A model generated the notes under the pieces. That model was not told the origin of the DNA. It was given only the letters and a program-made list of their open reading frames with translations, and did not search any database. A DNA stretch of 64,000 bases. Source: Brucella pseudogrignonensis (GTDB lineage: Bacteria > Pseudomonadota > Alphaproteobacteria > Rhizobiales > Rhizobiaceae). The position numbers and the translations under genes were made by a program. The stretch lies in NCBI RefSeq assembly GCF_002252525.1, contig NZ_NNRM01000041.1, positions 1 to 64,000 of the forward strand. Direction: 5' to 3'. Positions 28,056 to 37,128 of this stretch are shown here, piece after piece (the first letter of the stretch is position 1; each line of letters starts with the position of its first letter).

Positions 28056-28158
28056 AGCGCATCCCGAAAAGTGCGAAGCGGTTTTCGGAAAAAGATGCGC
28101 GTAAAAATAAATGGATAGAGCATTTCCAATGACTCAATCAAAACAGGAAATGCTCTAG
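28053..28158. repeat. Bru-RS-like palindromic element, full copy A
   Basis: 106-bp element with ends TAGAGCGCATCCCGAAAAGTG and GGAAATGCTCTA. In the opposite orientation it matches the copy at 33565-33669 base for base over the first 32 bases and well thereafter. Its first TAG is the stop codon of the P1-peptidase gene. Length and palindromic ends fit the Bru-RS1/RS2 elements of Brucella. Confidence 0.75.
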
Positions 28159-28374
28159 AGCGCCGATCTGATCCAATCAGATCAAAGCCCGCTCTCAAGC
28201 ATAAGTACTATTGGATTGAAACGAGGATCGACCTGATGCAACGGGATCGATCCTCCAAACGGAAAGTTCTCGATAACCACATCAACACGCAGCAATTGAA
28301 ACAGTCTGCAATATACGCGATAGGAGAAGTCGCAGTAGATTGATTTTCATCTGAAAAACGGGGTCGGGCACGGT
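28159..28374. other. Intergenic region before phosphomannomutase
   Basis: The first 40 bp are a half-element (AGAGCGCCGATCTGATC with its partner TCAGATCAAAGCCCGCTCT). The rest is AT-richer and should hold the phosphomannomutase promoter; TTGAAA near 28295 and the following AT stretch are candidates only. Confidence 0.4.
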
Positions 28375-29814
28375 ATGACAGGTAATTCCCTCAAATTCGG
28401 CACAAGCGGCCTTCGAGGCCTAGCAACCGAGCTCAACGGATTGCCTGCCTATGCCTATTCGCTTGCCTTCGTTAACATGCTGGCAGCAAAAGGCAGCCTG
28501 CATCCGGGCGATAAGGTTTTCGTCGGCCAGGACTTGCGGCCCTCCAGCCCCGACATTGCAGCCCTCACAATGGGCGCCATCGAAGATGCCGGTTTCAAGC
28601 CTGTCGATTGCGGCGTGCTACCCACCCCTGCTCTCAGCTATTTCGCGATTTCGCAGAACGCGCCCTGCATTATGATCACTGGCAGTCATATTCCGGATGA
28701 TCGCAACGGGCTTAAATTCTATCGTCGCGATGGCGAGATCGATAAGGATGATGAAGCCGCAATCAGCGTGGCCTACGCAAAGCTTCCGGCAGACCTTGCA
28801 CCACGCAAAGCAACAAATCTTCCCGTAAGCGCAGAAGCGCTCGACGCGTATGCAAAACGCTATACCAAGCTTCTTGGAGCAAACAGCCTTTCCGGTTTGA
28901 AAGTCGGTGTTTATCAGCATTCGTCGGTTGCACGCGATCTTCTGATGAAAGTCCTCCGTGAGCTTGGCGCAGATGCAGTCGCTCTCGGCCGTTCGGATGT
29001 TTTTGTGCCTGTCGATACGGAAGCGCTGCGCCCTGAAGATATTCAGCTCCTTGCGAACTGGGCCAAGCAGGATCGTTTTGACGCTATTGTCTCGACTGAC
29101 GGTGATGCGGATCGTCCACTGATCGCCGATGAGCACGGTGACTTTGTGCGAGGCGATCTTGTCGGCGCGATTACAGCTGCATGGGCTGGCGCTGATACAA
29201 TCGTCACACCCGTAACGTCGAATGCAGCACTGGAAGAATGCGGAAAATTTGCCCGCGTGCTGCGTACCCGCGTCGGCTCGCCCTATGTCATTTCAGGCAT
29301 GGAACAAGCTTTGAGCGAAAAAGCCAATGCAGTCGTCGGCTTTGAAGCCAATGGTGGCGTGCTTCTCGGCAGCACGGTTGAAAAATCAGGCCATGCACTT
29401 TCAGCGCTGCCGACACGCGATGCGCTTCTGCCTATTCTGGCCTGCCTTTGCACGATGAAAGAAACGCAGAAACCTCTTTCTGAAATCGCGAAAAGCTATG
29501 GGTTCCGTGTGGCCTTGAGCGATCGGCTGCAGGACGTACCGCAGGAAAAAAGCGCGGCCTTTCTTTCCGTCATTACGCAGGAAGACGCGCGCATTCATCT
29601 TTTCCCGACCAGCGATAACGTTATACGGCTTGAAACAATCGACGGCGTGAAGCTGTTTTTTGCGTCAGGCAATGCGGTGCATTATCGTGCATCAGGCAAT
29701 GCGCCGGAACTTCGCTGTTATGTCGAAGCCTCTGATGCAGAACAGGCCGCAAAACTATTGACCATGGGACTTGAAATCGCCCGCAACGCAACGAAGGATG
29801 CAAACAGCAAATGA
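28375..29814 (+). CDS. manB: Phosphomannomutase (rhizobial NoeK / core ManB type)
   Basis: Interconverts mannose-6-phosphate and mannose-1-phosphate on the way to GDP-mannose. The 479-residue alpha-D-phosphohexomutase has the substrate loop KFGTSGLRGLA near residues 7-17, the phosphoserine loop MITGSHIPDDRNGLKFY near residue 100, the Mg-binding STDGDADRPLI near 242 and GFEANGGVLL near 325. TGSHIP replaces the common TASHNP but still fits the family signature. The next gene (guanylyltransferase/isomerase) overlaps it by 4 bp. Brucella keeps a similar pair for lipopolysaccharide core mannose. The symbol is the general one; noeK or pmm are also used. Confidence 0.88.
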   Translation: MTGNSLKFGTSGLRGLATELNGLPAYAYSLAFVNMLAAKGSLHPGDKVFVGQDLRPSSPDIAALTMGAIEDAGFKPVDCGVLPTPALSYFAISQNAPCIMITGSHIPDDRNGLKFYRRDGEIDKDDEAAISVAYAKLPADLAPRKATNLPVSAEALDAYAKRYTKLLGANSLSGLKVGVYQHSSVARDLLMKVLRELGADAVALGRSDVFVPVDTEALRPEDIQLLANWAKQDRFDAIVSTDGDADRPLIADEHGDFVRGDLVGAITAAWAGADTIVTPVTSNAALEECGKFARVLRTRVGSPYVISGMEQALSEKANAVVGFEANGGVLLGSTVEKSGHALSALPTRDALLPILACLCTMKETQKPLSEIAKSYGFRVALSDRLQDVPQEKSAAFLSVITQEDARIHLFPTSDNVIRLETIDGVKLFFASGNAVHYRASGNAPELRCYVEASDAEQAAKLLTMGLEIARNATKDANSK

Positions 29815-31226
29815 GCTTTATTCCGGTTATAATTAGCGGTGGCTCAGGCTCCAGACTTTGGCCGCTTTCGCGTGACGCACATCCCAAGCCATTTATCGAA
29901 CTGCCTGATGGCGGTACGCTGATCGGCAAAACCTATGCTCGCGCGTCGCATCTTGATGATGTGGATCAGATTCTCACTGTCACCAACCGCGATTTTCTGT
30001 TCCTGACGCTCGACGCCTATGCTGCTGCGGGCGCACGCAAAATCGAAAATACGTTTCTGCTTGAACCGCTTGGGCGCGACACGGCACCGGCTGTGGCACT
30101 CGCTGCCCTTCAGGCCGCAGCTGCTTATGGCGAAAACACCGTCCTTCTGGTCATGCCTGCAGATCATCTGATCGAAGATGAAGCCGCATTTGCTGAAGCC
30201 GTCAGCAAGGCCCGCTCCATTGCCGAAACAGGCCGTATCGTCACCTTCGGCATCGTACCTGATCATCCGGAAACAGGCTTTGGCTATATCGAAGTTGACG
30301 GTACCGATGTTCTTCGTTTTGTCGAAAAGCCCGATGAAATAACCGCTCAGTCCTATGTGGACGGTGGTCGCCATTACTGGAACTCCGGCATGTTCTGCTT
30401 CCAGGCAGCCACAATGATTGCCGCCATGCAGGTTCATGCACCAGAAGTCCTTGCTGGTGCAAAGACAGCGCTTGAAGCAGCCCGTCGCGGAAGCAACGGC
30501 GAAACCAAGACACTTGAGATTGCCAAAGATCAGTTTGCAGCCACACCTGCTATTTCCATCGACTATGCCGTCATGGAAAAGGCGCAGAATATCGCCTGTA
30601 TCCCGGTTTCCTGTGGCTGGTCAGACATTGGTTCATGGGCCGCAATGGCCGACCTCGTGACACCGGATGCTGAAGGCAACCGCCTGCGTGGCGAAACAGT
30701 GCTCGAAGATACAACCGGCAGCTTTGTTCTTTCGGAAACACGTCTCGTCAGCCTCGTCGGCGTTCACGACCTGTTGGTTGTTGATACGCCGGACGCGCTG
30801 CTGGTCGCCCATCGCGACAAAGCACAGGACGTCCGCAAAGTGTTCAACAAGCTTCGTGCGAAGGGCCATGAGGCTGCGAAACTGCATCGCACCGCGCATC
30901 GTCCTTGGGGAACCTATACCGTTCTCGAAGAAGGCGATGGCTTCAAGATCAAGCGCATCGAGGTGAAATCCGGCAGCCGCCTCAGCCTTCAGGCGCATCA
31001 TCACCGTTCCGAACACTGGATCGTTGTTTCAGGCACAGCCAAAGTCACCAATGGCGACCGGGAAATCCTGCTGACGACCAACCAGTCAACCTATATTCCG
31101 TGCGGCTTCAAACACCGTCTGGAAAACCCCGGCATTCTGCCGCTGGTACTGATTGAAGTGCAGAGCGGAGAATATCTCGGCGAAGACGACATCGTTCGTT
31201 TTGACGATGTTTACGGCCGCACCTGA
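29811..31226 (+). CDS. manC: Mannose-1-phosphate guanylyltransferase / mannose-6-phosphate isomerase
   Basis: Bifunctional type II enzyme of 471 residues making GDP-mannose from mannose-1-phosphate and GTP, with phosphomannose isomerase activity from its C-terminal cupin. The nucleotidyltransferase pyrophosphorylase motif GGSGSRLWPLSRDAHPKPF lies near residues 9-27, the zinc/isomerase part in RPWGTYTVLEEG near 363 and QAHHHRSEHWIVVSGTA near 393. The ATG overlaps the stop of the phosphomannomutase gene (ATGA). The product feeds LPS or other mannose-containing surface sugars. Confidence 0.93.
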   Translation: MSFIPVIISGGSGSRLWPLSRDAHPKPFIELPDGGTLIGKTYARASHLDDVDQILTVTNRDFLFLTLDAYAAAGARKIENTFLLEPLGRDTAPAVALAALQAAAAYGENTVLLVMPADHLIEDEAAFAEAVSKARSIAETGRIVTFGIVPDHPETGFGYIEVDGTDVLRFVEKPDEITAQSYVDGGRHYWNSGMFCFQAATMIAAMQVHAPEVLAGAKTALEAARRGSNGETKTLEIAKDQFAATPAISIDYAVMEKAQNIACIPVSCGWSDIGSWAAMADLVTPDAEGNRLRGETVLEDTTGSFVLSETRLVSLVGVHDLLVVDTPDALLVAHRDKAQDVRKVFNKLRAKGHEAAKLHRTAHRPWGTYTVLEEGDGFKIKRIEVKSGSRLSLQAHHHRSEHWIVVSGTAKVTNGDREILLTTNQSTYIPCGFKHRLENPGILPLVLIEVQSGEYLGEDDIVRFDDVYGRT

Positions 31227-31272
31227 TCCAAAAGCGTGTTACGCGAATTGTGATCTGGATCATTAGAGCGCC

Positions 31273-31292
31273 GTGCGCCCTTCCGGGCGCAC
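31273..31292. terminator. Hairpin after manC
   Basis: GTGCGCCC-TTCC-GGGCGCAC perfect stem, 46 bp after the manC stop and before mutL; no T-run. It has the same make-up as the hairpin at 26840-26855, so it may be a repeat that doubles as a transcript end. Confidence 0.55.
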
Positions 31293-31301
31293 AAATGGTG
31301 G

Positions 31302-31329
31302 TTCTTCGCGCTCGCGAATCCGCTATAGT
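31302..31329 (+). promoter_or_regulatory. Possible mutL promoter for a leaderless transcript
   Basis: TTCTTC (31302), 16-bp spacer, TATAGT (31324-31329). The A of the mutL ATG is seven bases after the -10 box, where transcription would begin, and no ribosome site is visible before the ATG. Confidence 0.4.
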
Positions 31330-31335
31330 CGCTGC

Positions 31336-33198
31336 ATGACGATCCAGCATTTAAGCGAAACCATTATCAACCAGATTGCCGCTGGCGAGGTGATTGAACG
31401 CCCTGCCAGCGTAATCAAAGAGCTAGTCGAAAACGCCATCGATGCGGGAGCAACCCGTATTGAAGTCGTAACGGCTGGTGGCGGCAAGACACTGCTGCGT
31501 GTCACGGATAATGGTTCAGGCATTCCGTCAAATGAGTTGCCACTGGCGGTTTCACGGCATTGCACGTCGAAGCTGACCGATGATGTGCATGATATTCGCG
31601 CGCTCGGTTTCCGTGGCGAGGCCCTGCCCTCAATCGGCTCTGTGTCGAAACTGACACTGAAATCCCGCCCACAGGATGCGGAATCAGGATTTGAGGTTGC
31701 AGTCAATGGCGGGCATCTGGACGGCCCTCGCCCGTCAGCACTGAACCGCGGCACCATCGCAGAAGTGCGCGATCTCTTTTATGCGACGCCTGCACGTCTC
31801 AAATTCATGAAGACGGACCGCGCCGAAGCGACAGCCATTACCGATGTCGTAAAGCGCATTGCCATCGCTTTCCCGCATGTCCGGTTTTCGCTGGCCGGCA
31901 CTGACCGGACGCCGCTTGAACTTCCGGCAACCGGCACCGGCGCTGAAGCCACGCTTGAGCGTATCGGGCAGATTCTCGGTAAGGAGTTTTCCGAGAATGC
32001 ACTACATATCGATGCCGAACGCGATGGCATCCGACTGGCCGGATTTGCCGGTATTCCCTCATTCAATCGCGGCAATGCATTGCATCAGTTTGCCTATGTG
32101 AATGGCCGCCCTGTTCGCGATAAGCAGATTTTCGGGGCGCTGCGCGGTGCTTATTCCGATGTCATCGCACGCGACCGCCATCCGGTGGCAGTTCTCTTCC
32201 TCACCCTTGATCCTGCCCTTGTCGATGTCAATGTGCATCCCGCCAAAGCAGACGTGCGATTCCGCGATCCGGGTCTGGTGCGCGGCCTTATCGTAGGCGC
32301 GATCAAGCAGGCGCTTTCACAATCCGGCATCCGCCCGGCAACCAGCGGCGCAGAAGCCATGTTGCAGGCGTTCCGTGCAGAGGGGTTTCAACCGCGTCCT
32401 GCAACCAACAATTATGCAGCGCCAGCGTGGCGTCCAACGACAACGGCCACTCCGAGATCCGAGTGGTCGCCGCAGACGGCCCATCCGGCACATAAGCCGC
32501 TTGAATTTGACAGCCCGCTTGCGTTTCATGAGGACGAGCAGGCTACGATTGCAACGATAACAATGCCTGCTGCCGATGCACGCGCGACAATCGCTGAAGC
32601 ACCGGTCGAGCAGATGCAGAAGCCACTGGGTGCAGCACGCGCTCAGATTCACGAAAATTATATCGTCTCTCAGACCGAAGACAGTCTTGTGATCGTTGAT
32701 CAGCACGCGGCACACGAACGGCTTGTCTATGAAGCCTTGAAGAACGCGCTGCATTCGCGTCCGATCGCCGGGCAAATGCTGCTTATTCCCGAAATCGTTG
32801 ATCTTCCTGAAGAGGATGCCGAACGGCTCGCCGCGCATTCCGAAACGCTGGCAAAATTCGGGCTTGGCATAGAACAATTTGGCCCCGGTGCTATCGCGGT
32901 CCGTGAAACGCCCGCCATGCTGGGCGAAATGAACGTGCAGCAGCTCATCCGCGATCTGGCCGATGAAGTTGCCGAACATGATACGTCCGATGGTCTCAAA
33001 GCTATGCTCAACCATGTTGCGGCGACTATGGCCTGCCATGGTTCCGTGCGCTCGGGTCGTCGTTTAAAGCCTGAAGAAATGAACGCGCTTCTGCGCGATA
33101 TGGAGGCGACGCCCGGCTCCGGCACATGCAATCACGGACGCCCAACCTATATTGAGCTGAAGCTCACCGATATTGAACGATTGTTCGGAAGGCGCTAG
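31336..33198 (+). CDS. mutL: DNA mismatch repair protein MutL
   Basis: ATPase linking mismatch recognition by MutS to strand incision. It has 620 residues. The N-terminal GHKL ATPase has [19 protein letters not shown] near residue 12 and [14 protein letters not shown] near 93. A Pro/Ala-rich linker spans about 350-430. The C-terminal dimer domain carries [12 protein letters not shown], an exact fit to the endonuclease motif DQHA-x2-E-x4-E, plus [12 protein letters not shown] and CNHGRPT. MutL therefore probably nicks DNA itself, as expected in a lineage without MutH. The start at 31336 gives the conserved N-terminus; longer frames do not. Confidence 0.95.
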   Translation: MTIQHLSETIINQIAAGEVIERPASVIKELVENAIDAGATRIEVVTAGGGKTLLRVTDNGSGIPSNELPLAVSRHCTSKLTDDVHDIRALGFRGEALPSIGSVSKLTLKSRPQDAESGFEVAVNGGHLDGPRPSALNRGTIAEVRDLFYATPARLKFMKTDRAEATAITDVVKRIAIAFPHVRFSLAGTDRTPLELPATGTGAEATLERIGQILGKEFSENALHIDAERDGIRLAGFAGIPSFNRGNALHQFAYVNGRPVRDKQIFGALRGAYSDVIARDRHPVAVLFLTLDPALVDVNVHPAKADVRFRDPGLVRGLIVGAIKQALSQSGIRPATSGAEAMLQAFRAEGFQPRPATNNYAAPAWRPTTTATPRSEWSPQTAHPAHKPLEFDSPLAFHEDEQATIATITMPAADARATIAEAPVEQMQKPLGAARAQIHENYIVSQTEDSLVIVDQHAAHERLVYEALKNALHSRPIAGQMLLIPEIVDLPEEDAERLAAHSETLAKFGLGIEQFGPGAIAVRETPAMLGEMNVQQLIRDLADEVAEHDTSDGLKAMLNHVAATMACHGSVRSGRRLKPEEMNALLRDMEATPGSGTCNHGRPTYIELKLTDIERLFGRR

Positions 33199-33211
33199 AA
33201 CATTTCTGAGA

Positions 33212-33254
33212 TTAGAGCGCCTTTCGATCTGTCTCAATCAGATCGGCGCTCTAA
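33212..33254. repeat. Half-element of the AGAGCGCC / GGCGCTCT type
   Basis: Inverted repeat TTAGAGCGCC ... GGCGCTCTAA with an inner GATCTG/CAGATC pair, shortly after the mutL stop. It may act as a terminator. The same half-element occurs at 28158-28197 and within 45419-45520. Confidence 0.65.
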
Positions 33255-33330
33255 AACCTATTTACATGAAGCATAATCTTATCGATCCTCATTTCACTCC
33301 GATAGGACACATGCTCTGAGGAACAACAAA

Positions 33331-33567
33331 ATGAACAGATTTGAATCCCCGCGCTCGTCAGAAGCAGTGCTGCGTTATCTCGACGGCGATTTTGAAATCG
33401 TAAAGCACGGCTCTTATGTTGTCTGCGCGGTTACAAGCACACAAATTCCGCTCGACGAGCTGAAATATTGGAGCGTTGCTCGTCAGGAAGCCTATGCAAC
33501 GGGGCTTATTTCGTATGAGCGTGAGCTTGAACTCAATCCCGAATTGCGCAGCCGCAAGAAAGCTTAG
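33331..33567 (+). CDS. DUF2093 domain protein
   Basis: A 78-residue protein matching the alphaproteobacterial DUF2093 family, with the core VLRYLDGDFEIVKHGSYVVCAVT and the conserved IPLDELKYWSVARQEAY. No function is known. GAGGAACAACAAA precedes the ATG. It stands alone and converges on lpxK. Its stop TAG is the first triplet of the repeat element that fills the gap to lpxK. Confidence 0.88.
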   Translation: MNRFESPRSSEAVLRYLDGDFEIVKHGSYVVCAVTSTQIPLDELKYWSVARQEAYATGLISYERELELNPELRSRKKA

Positions 33568-33669
33568 AGCATTTCCGGCTTTCATTGAATCGTTGAGAAT
33601 GCGCTATCGAACTATTTTTGCGCACATTTTGTTCCGCAAACCGCTTCGCACTTTTCGGGATGCGCTCTA
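33565..33669. repeat. Bru-RS-like palindromic element, full copy B
   Basis: Exactly 105 bp with ends TAGAGCATTTCC and GGGATGCGCTCTA. It fills the whole gap between two convergent genes and supplies both stop codons: TAG at 33565-33567 for DUF2093 and, on the other strand, TAG at 33669-33667 for lpxK. Inverted relative to copy A. Confidence 0.8.
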
Positions 33670-34689
33670 AATCGAGCGGACCTTGAAACGCTCGATTGCC
33701 GTATCAAGAATACGGCCAATTGCGTCTTTGCGTTCAAATGCCAGATCAACATCCAGCACGGCAAGATTTCGAATAAACGCATTCGGAACGTCGCTCATTG
33801 TTACAAGGCGCACATGATCCTTGGCTGTCGTGATCAGACCGACGCCAAGCTTTTCTGCCGTTTCAATCAGCTTGGCGATATCGTCCGGTTGATAGCTATA
33901 GTGATCAGGGAAGGTTTTCCCTTCCGCAACTTCGCCACCTGCCTGCTGCACACTTGCGAAAAACTTGGACGGATTGCCGATTCCCGCAAAAGCCAGCCAG
34001 CGATTGCCTGCAACGTCAGCCGATGATGAAGGCTGCAACTGCGCCTCATAGACGGCACGCCCGGCACGCGAAGCCTGTCGAACAACAAAATCGGCTTCTG
34101 CACCCTTGCCGATTCGCAGAACAGCGTCTGTCTTGCGCATCTGATCCGTCAAAGGAGCACGCAATGGACCAGCCGGAATGACTTTGCCATTTCCAATACC
34201 GCGTGTTGAATCCACCACCAGCAGAGAAAAATCGGTATGCAGGCGCGCGCTCTGAAACCCATCATCCATGATGATGAAATCGCAGCCGCGCTGATGCAAC
34301 TCCAATGCCGATTTCAGCCGATCCGGGCAAAGCGCCACTGGAGCATGTCGTGCAAGCAGTAGCGGTTCGTCACCGACATGGCGCGCGCTATCCGCAGACG
34401 GGTCAACGATATGCAGGCCCTTGTAATTGCCTCCATAACCGCGCGAAACGATGCCGGGATGCAGACCGCGTTCCTTTGCAGCTTTTGCAAAGGCAATAGC
34501 GGTCGGTGTTTTACCAGCACCGCCGACCGTGAAATTACCGATACAAAGAACAGGTGCAGGGACTTTGGGTGGCTCGGCTTTAAGAAGCCTGCGAACCGCA
34601 ACGGCTCCGTAAATCCAGGATAGCGGCGCCAGACCATAAGCACGCCAGTTAGGCTTATCCCACCAGAAGGGTGGTGCCTCGCTCGCCAT
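33667..34689 (-). CDS. lpxK: Tetraacyldisaccharide 4'-kinase
   Basis: Phosphorylates the lipid A disaccharide precursor at the 4' position using ATP, on the inner membrane. The 340-residue product starts near a membrane-facing WYGAVAVRR-like helix and has the P-loop CIGNFTVGGAGKTPTAIAFA near residues 46-65, VSRGYGG near 80, and the DDGFQSARLHTDFSLLVVD kinase motif near 143. It starts 2 bp after waaA in the same operon. The stop is provided by a repeat element, so the last residues may have been changed by its insertion. Confidence 0.93.
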   Translation of the reverse strand: MASEAPPFWWDKPNWRAYGLAPLSWIYGAVAVRRLLKAEPPKVPAPVLCIGNFTVGGAGKTPTAIAFAKAAKERGLHPGIVSRGYGGNYKGLHIVDPSADSARHVGDEPLLLARHAPVALCPDRLKSALELHQRGCDFIIMDDGFQSARLHTDFSLLVVDSTRGIGNGKVIPAGPLRAPLTDQMRKTDAVLRIGKGAEADFVVRQASRAGRAVYEAQLQPSSSADVAGNRWLAFAGIGNPSKFFASVQQAGGEVAEGKTFPDHYSYQPDDIAKLIETAEKLGVGLITTAKDHVRLVTMSDVPNAFIRNLAVLDVDLAFERKDAIGRILDTAIERFKVRSI

Positions 34690-34691
34690 GC

Positions 34692-36032
34692 TCAGATGCC
34701 GCCATTGATGAACGGCACTTCACTGCGATTGCCCGGTAACTGCGCCTGCAGGATCAGCGGCTGAATGAAGGGTTCTAGCGAGCTCAGAGTACGATCGAGC
34801 GCACCGCGCATATCCTTCACCGTATTCGCACCGGCGGTGATCATGCTGCGCAGATGCTGCGGATTGTTGAAAAGGAAATTGATCGCGCCAGCGAGCATGT
34901 TGCGATCCTTCACCACGCGCGCGCCACCGTTTTTGATGAGACGCTGGAAAGATTCGCGGAAGTTCTGAACATTCTTGCCTGTGAGTACGGCTGTCCCCAT
35001 CATGGCGGGCTCTAGCGGATTGTGCCCACCTTCCTTGGTCAGCGAATTGCCGATAAAGGCGATTTCGGTGAGCTGCAGATAAAGGCCCATTTCACCAATC
35101 GTATCGCCGAGCAGAATATCCGTATCCGCTTCAATCACATCGCCACGGCTGCGTGCTGCAACTTTCAGCCCCTTTGCGCCAAGCATGGCTTCGATTTCCG
35201 GTGCCCGATTTGGATGGCGAGGGACAATGATTGTAACAAGACGCGGATAGCGCACTTTCAACATTTGATGCACTTCGGCAGCGATTTCTTCTTCACCATC
35301 GTGCGTGGAGATCGCAGCCCAGGTCCGCCGTCCGGCAATCTGGCGCTGCAATGTTGCGAGCGCTGCCGGATCAGCAGGTGCGGGCGCCGTATCAACCTTT
35401 AGATTACCCGAAACGCTTACGGGTCTTGCGCCAAGCGCGCGGAAGCGATCACCGTCAAGCTCGGACTGCGCAATCACATGCGCGAAATTTTCAAACAGTG
35501 CCTCGGCAAGTTCCGGTCGTTTCTGCCATGCGGCAAAGGATCGATCCGACAGGCGACCGTTAACGAGTACCTGTGGGATATGGCGCGCGCCAAGCGAAAG
35601 AACCGTTGCGGGCCAGATTTCCGACTCACAGCCGATTGCGAGATCTGGCTTCCAGTGATTGAGGAAATTGTTGACGGCGGGTTGCAGATCAAGCGGTGCA
35701 TATTGATGGATGACCTGATTGCCCAGCTGATCGGCAACGAGCTTGGCGGACGTGACCGTCCCCGTCGTCATGACGATATGAATGCCGGTTGCAGCAATGC
35801 TTTCGATCAGCGGCGTCATCGCCACCGACTCACCCACACTTGCAGCATGAGCCCAAATGACCGGGCCTTGCGGTCTTGCAATGGAAGTCTTGCCGTAGCG
35901 CTCGCCGCGCCGCACACGCTCTTCCTTGCCCCGCGAGGCACGATAGGAAATGTAAGTTCCGATGAATGGATAGGCGGCAGAGCCGAGCATACGATAGGCC
36001 GACAGCATGTTTCGTGCCCAACGTTCACTCAT
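34692..36032 (-). CDS. waaA: 3-deoxy-D-manno-octulosonic acid (Kdo) transferase
   Basis: Adds Kdo from CMP-Kdo to the lipid A precursor at the cytoplasmic face of the inner membrane. The 446 residues start with a short membrane anchor, then RGKEERVRRGERYGK near residues 34-48 and IWAHAASVGESVAMTPLIE with the conserved Glu near 68. The GT-B C-terminal half has FIGNSLTKEGGHNPLEPAMMGTAV. It overlaps the DUF374 gene by 4 bp and is followed closely by lpxK. Confidence 0.94.
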   Translation of the reverse strand: MSERWARNMLSAYRMLGSAAYPFIGTYISYRASRGKEERVRRGERYGKTSIARPQGPVIWAHAASVGESVAMTPLIESIAATGIHIVMTTGTVTSAKLVADQLGNQVIHQYAPLDLQPAVNNFLNHWKPDLAIGCESEIWPATVLSLGARHIPQVLVNGRLSDRSFAAWQKRPELAEALFENFAHVIAQSELDGDRFRALGARPVSVSGNLKVDTAPAPADPAALATLQRQIAGRRTWAAISTHDGEEEIAAEVHQMLKVRYPRLVTIIVPRHPNRAPEIEAMLGAKGLKVAARSRGDVIEADTDILLGDTIGEMGLYLQLTEIAFIGNSLTKEGGHNPLEPAMMGTAVLTGKNVQNFRESFQRLIKNGGARVVKDRNMLAGAINFLFNNPQHLRSMITAGANTVKDMRGALDRTLSSLEPFIQPLILQAQLPGNRSEVPFINGGI

Positions 36033-36808
36033 TTGCTCGTCTCCAATGCGCCATAGGCCTTGGTCGTCGCGTCATTAAGCTGGCGCGTCAGTTCCATGCG
36101 CTTTTCTTCCAGTTCTGCCTCATCGGCATTTGCATCCACCCAGACCGGCTCTCCGTAGACTATTGTCGAACGTCCAAATGGCAATGGAATTGTGGTCTTG
36201 TCCCACGTCTTCTGAAGGACATGATTGCGAGAAAAAGCATAAGCGCAAGGCATAATTGGCCGACCTGACAATTTGGCCAGCAAAATAATTCCTTCGCCCG
36301 CTTCACGCGCTTTGCCATGGGCAATATCGGCAATCATCGAAACCGATTGCCCTTTTTTTAATGCGTTTTTAAGTGTGAGCAGTGCGCGCGCGCCACCCTT
36401 TTTGGCGGAGTTTCCTTCGCCACGGCCACCGGAACCGCGCACAGTGATGAATCCGAATTTTTCGGCAACACGCGCATTCAGCTCAGCATCCGCACTCCGC
36501 GAGAACATTGCTACAACTTCAAGATTGTGCGGGCGCACGGCAGCCGCCATAATGTGCTGGCCATGCCAAAAGGTAACGATTGAAGGGCTGTTCTCGATCA
36601 AAAAGACTTTGGGGTCAGCGGAACCCTTAATAAGTGGGTTCGTCAACTTCACGAATTTCATATAGCTGGAAATCAATTGTACCAATGCCGTGCGGACAAA
36701 GGCTGAGCGAGCGAGTGGGCCGCGAATGCGACGCCACAACCGCTTGCCAGCACTGTCTGAACGGGTACGTGCACCGGTCTTCACCGGGGCATCTTTTTCC
36801 TGTGCCAT
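36029..36808 (-). CDS. DUF374 family, lysophospholipid acyltransferase-like protein
   Basis: Probable acyltransferase of 259 residues, DUF374 (LPLAT superfamily), placed in the lipid A/Kdo operon of many alphaproteobacteria. Visible features are TFWHGQHIMAAA (His-containing acyl-transfer motif variant) near residue 80, RGSGGRGEGNSAKKGGARAL, and DIAHGKAREAGEGIILLAKLSGRPIMP. The start at 36808 (ATG) is chosen over the TTG at 36832. A role in lipid A or membrane-lipid acylation is inferred from the operon only. Confidence 0.88.
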   Translation of the reverse strand: MAQEKDAPVKTGARTRSDSAGKRLWRRIRGPLARSAFVRTALVQLISSYMKFVKLTNPLIKGSADPKVFLIENSPSIVTFWHGQHIMAAAVRPHNLEVVAMFSRSADAELNARVAEKFGFITVRGSGGRGEGNSAKKGGARALLTLKNALKKGQSVSMIADIAHGKAREAGEGIILLAKLSGRPIMPCAYAFSRNHVLQKTWDKTTIPLPFGRSTIVYGEPVWVDANADEAELEEKRMELTRQLNDATTKAYGALETSK

Positions 36809-36839
36809 ATGATCTTCGCGCGGTGCAGACAAAAGGCGC

Positions 36840-37091
36840 TTATTCCGCCTTCAGGTCTACGCCTTCCGGGTCCAGCAAGCGGTGCAGATGCACAATGAAA
36901 TAACGCATATGAGCGTTGTCTACTGTCTGCTGCGCCTTGGACTTCCAGGCCGTCTTTGCAGATTCGTAATCTGGATAAATCCCAACGACATCGAGATTGT
37001 CGAGATCGCGGAACTGGACGGTTCCGAGCTTGGTCAGCTCACCGCCAAATACCAGATGAAGAAGCTGCTTTTTGTCGCCTTCGGCACTCAT
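36840..37091 (-). CDS. DUF4170 domain protein
   Basis: An 83-residue protein of the DUF4170 family, found almost only in alphaproteobacteria, in this same operon position. Features: LLHLVFGGELTKLGTVQFRD at the N-terminus, then VVGIYPDYESAKTAWKSKAQ and the HMRYFIVHLHRLLDPE end. No signal peptide or membrane segment. The function is unknown; the place between the CysQ-like and DUF374 genes suggests a link to envelope lipid synthesis. Confidence 0.88.
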   Translation of the reverse strand: MSAEGDKKQLLHLVFGGELTKLGTVQFRDLDNLDVVGIYPDYESAKTAWKSKAQQTVDNAHMRYFIVHLHRLLDPEGVDLKAE

Positions 37092-37128
37092 GACAATATC
37101 CCTTGAAACAAACTTATTCGCCGCATGA

